From: Spirochaetales bacterium | Lineage (GTDB): Bacteria > Spirochaetota > Spirochaetia > ARS1246 | Assembly (NCBI GenBank): GCA_002688185.1 | Contig: NZCE01000015.1 | Coordinates: forward strand, 27,329-34,096 | Direction of reading: 5' to 3' | Length of the DNA stretch: 6,768 nt | Shown: positions 6,073 through 6,768 of the stretch, in pieces | How the letters are laid out: each line of letters starts with the position of its first letter | How positions within the stretch are numbered: the first letter of the stretch is position 1 | The notes under the pieces: model-generated | The model's database searches: none | Told to the model about the DNA's origin: nothing | The model's input: the letters and a program-made list of their open reading frames with translations, nothing else | Position numbers and translations under genes: made by a program

Positions 6073-6609
6073 TCAAAGGTCGTCTTCTTCGTCGATATTA
6101 TAATATGCATAGTAGAGATCATTCATGCCGTGGCCAAATCCAAAGCCGGTATCTCCGGTATTTAGCATAATTTCCATGCACCTTTTGCTAAGTAAATTTT
6201 CTATTTTATTGTCAAATATATATTCAAGTGTATCTGCAAAAATATTTTCTATTCCGATATAATAGTCTTCGTCGATGTCACCGTATTCAATCGCAAAATC
6301 CACCCCATTTTCAATGTAGCAAAGCATCACATCCGCCAGGTTTTCTGGTTTTCTACAAATTTTCTTAAAATCGGTAATCGCTTTTCTAATGATCGAATAT
6401 CGAAGTTTTGGATCTCCTCTTTCGGGAAAGAACTCATCTTTTATTATTTTCTTATATTTCTCCTTTGCCATGTTCTCATTTTCCGGATTTATTTCAACAT
6501 GAAGCAGTTCCTGATTGTGCTTACTTAATCGGTAAAGCTTTATAACTATGGCTATCAATTCCTTTTTGGTCTTATTTTCTAAGTAAAATTCTATTTCTGT
6601 TATTTTCAT
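6073..6609 (-). CDS. DUF6155-like protein of unknown function, AT-rich
   Basis: An intact 178-residue acidic, soluble protein with no signal peptide or membrane segment. It resembles, by memory of its pattern, the DUF6155 family: an N-terminal [27 protein letters not shown] (3-29), a central [16 protein letters not shown] (50-65) followed by [15 protein letters not shown] (69-83), and a helical remainder ending in the acidic EEDDL. No catalytic motif is visible and the function of the family is unknown. Codon use is strikingly AT-rich: two 60-base lines within it have 23-25% G+C, against GC-rich DNA in the IS just to the left. It sits between two insertion-sequence traces, which suggests recent acquisition. 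The ATG at 6609 has no clear Shine-Dalgarno. It appears monocistronic in this window. Confidence 0.8.
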   Translation of the reverse strand: MKITEIEFYLENKTKKELIAIVIKLYRLSKHNQELLHVEINPENENMAKEKYKKIIKDEFFPERGDPKLRYSIIRKAITDFKKICRKPENLADVMLCYIENGVDFAIEYGDIDEDYYIGIENIFADTLEYIFDNKIENLLSKRCMEIMLNTGDTGFGFGHGMNDLYYAYYNIDEEDDL

Positions 6610-6674
6610 TTGTTAAACCAACATGAACCAATCTGTAGCTGATAGCTCAGTGCGACCGATCGATTTACTCTATA

Positions 6675-6722
6675 GCGCTGGGATAAACTAACCCGCCAGT
6701 GCTGAGATAAATTGACCCCCAT
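6675..6722 (+). repeat. Two 24-bp imperfect direct repeats, possible end of a second IS
   Basis: Bases 6675-6698 and 6699-6722 match at 17 of 24 positions. They share the pattern G.GCTG.GATAAA.T.ACCC. GATAAATTGACCCCC-type short repeats near an end are seen in some insertion sequences (IS21-like elements have such multiple terminal repeats). The element itself would lie to the right, beyond the window; the last 46 bases contain no recognisable gene start. Confidence 0.45.
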
Positions 6723-6768
6723 GTTTCAACAAGATAGCTAAGTTTTAGGGCGGATGCATGAAGTATGG

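Noticed and set aside
5850..6103. Continuation of a plus-strand frame beyond the transposase end
   Set aside because: The real family C-terminus (YHRKAA) is in another frame and stops at 5849; the remainder is IS 3' noncoding sequence and flanking DNA.

Overview
The window looks like chromosomal DNA from a free-living, probably uncultured bacterium. Gene style suggests the Planctomycetes/Verrucomicrobia/Lentisphaerae or a related group: uroporphyrinogen-decarboxylase-like (URO-D) proteins, IolE-like TIM barrels, a DegT/StrS aminotransferase, an FG-GAP/VCBS fragment and a decayed rve-type transposase. This taxonomic reading is an impression from gene content only.

Bases 1-4320 hold a compact metabolic locus with two divergent arms. 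The minus arm, reading leftwards from about 1754, encodes a URO-D/methyltransferase-like protein with an in-frame UGA at codon 56. It overlaps by 4 bp (ATGA) a sugar phosphate isomerase/epimerase-like TIM barrel. The plus arm encodes a DegT/DnrJ/EryC1/StrS PLP aminotransferase, closest by eye to the scyllo-inosose/AHBA-synthase branch, and then a second, different URO-D-like protein. Each arm has a recognisable sigma70-type promoter in the 1755-1940 gap. The two URO-D-like proteins differ at the presumed metal site (HxCG against DxDG). Together the genes suggest catabolism or modification of a cyclitol or sugar, possibly methylated, but the substrate cannot be read from sequence.

Bases 4321-6072 are decayed accessory DNA. 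First comes the 3' remnant of an FG-GAP/VCBS protein on the minus strand. Then comes an insertion sequence of about 915 bp (5082-5996) with matching imperfect terminal inverted repeats. Its transposase has lost the whole DDE catalytic core through deletions and frameshifts, and a GC-rich 14-bp tandem repeat sits at the main deletion junction. Nothing recognisable lies in 4321-4460, 4986-5081 or 6030-6072.

Bases 6073-6609 (minus) hold an intact, strongly AT-rich gene of the DUF6155 type, which looks horizontally acquired. The last 100 bases carry two 24-bp imperfect direct repeats that resemble the end of another, different insertion sequence running out of the window.
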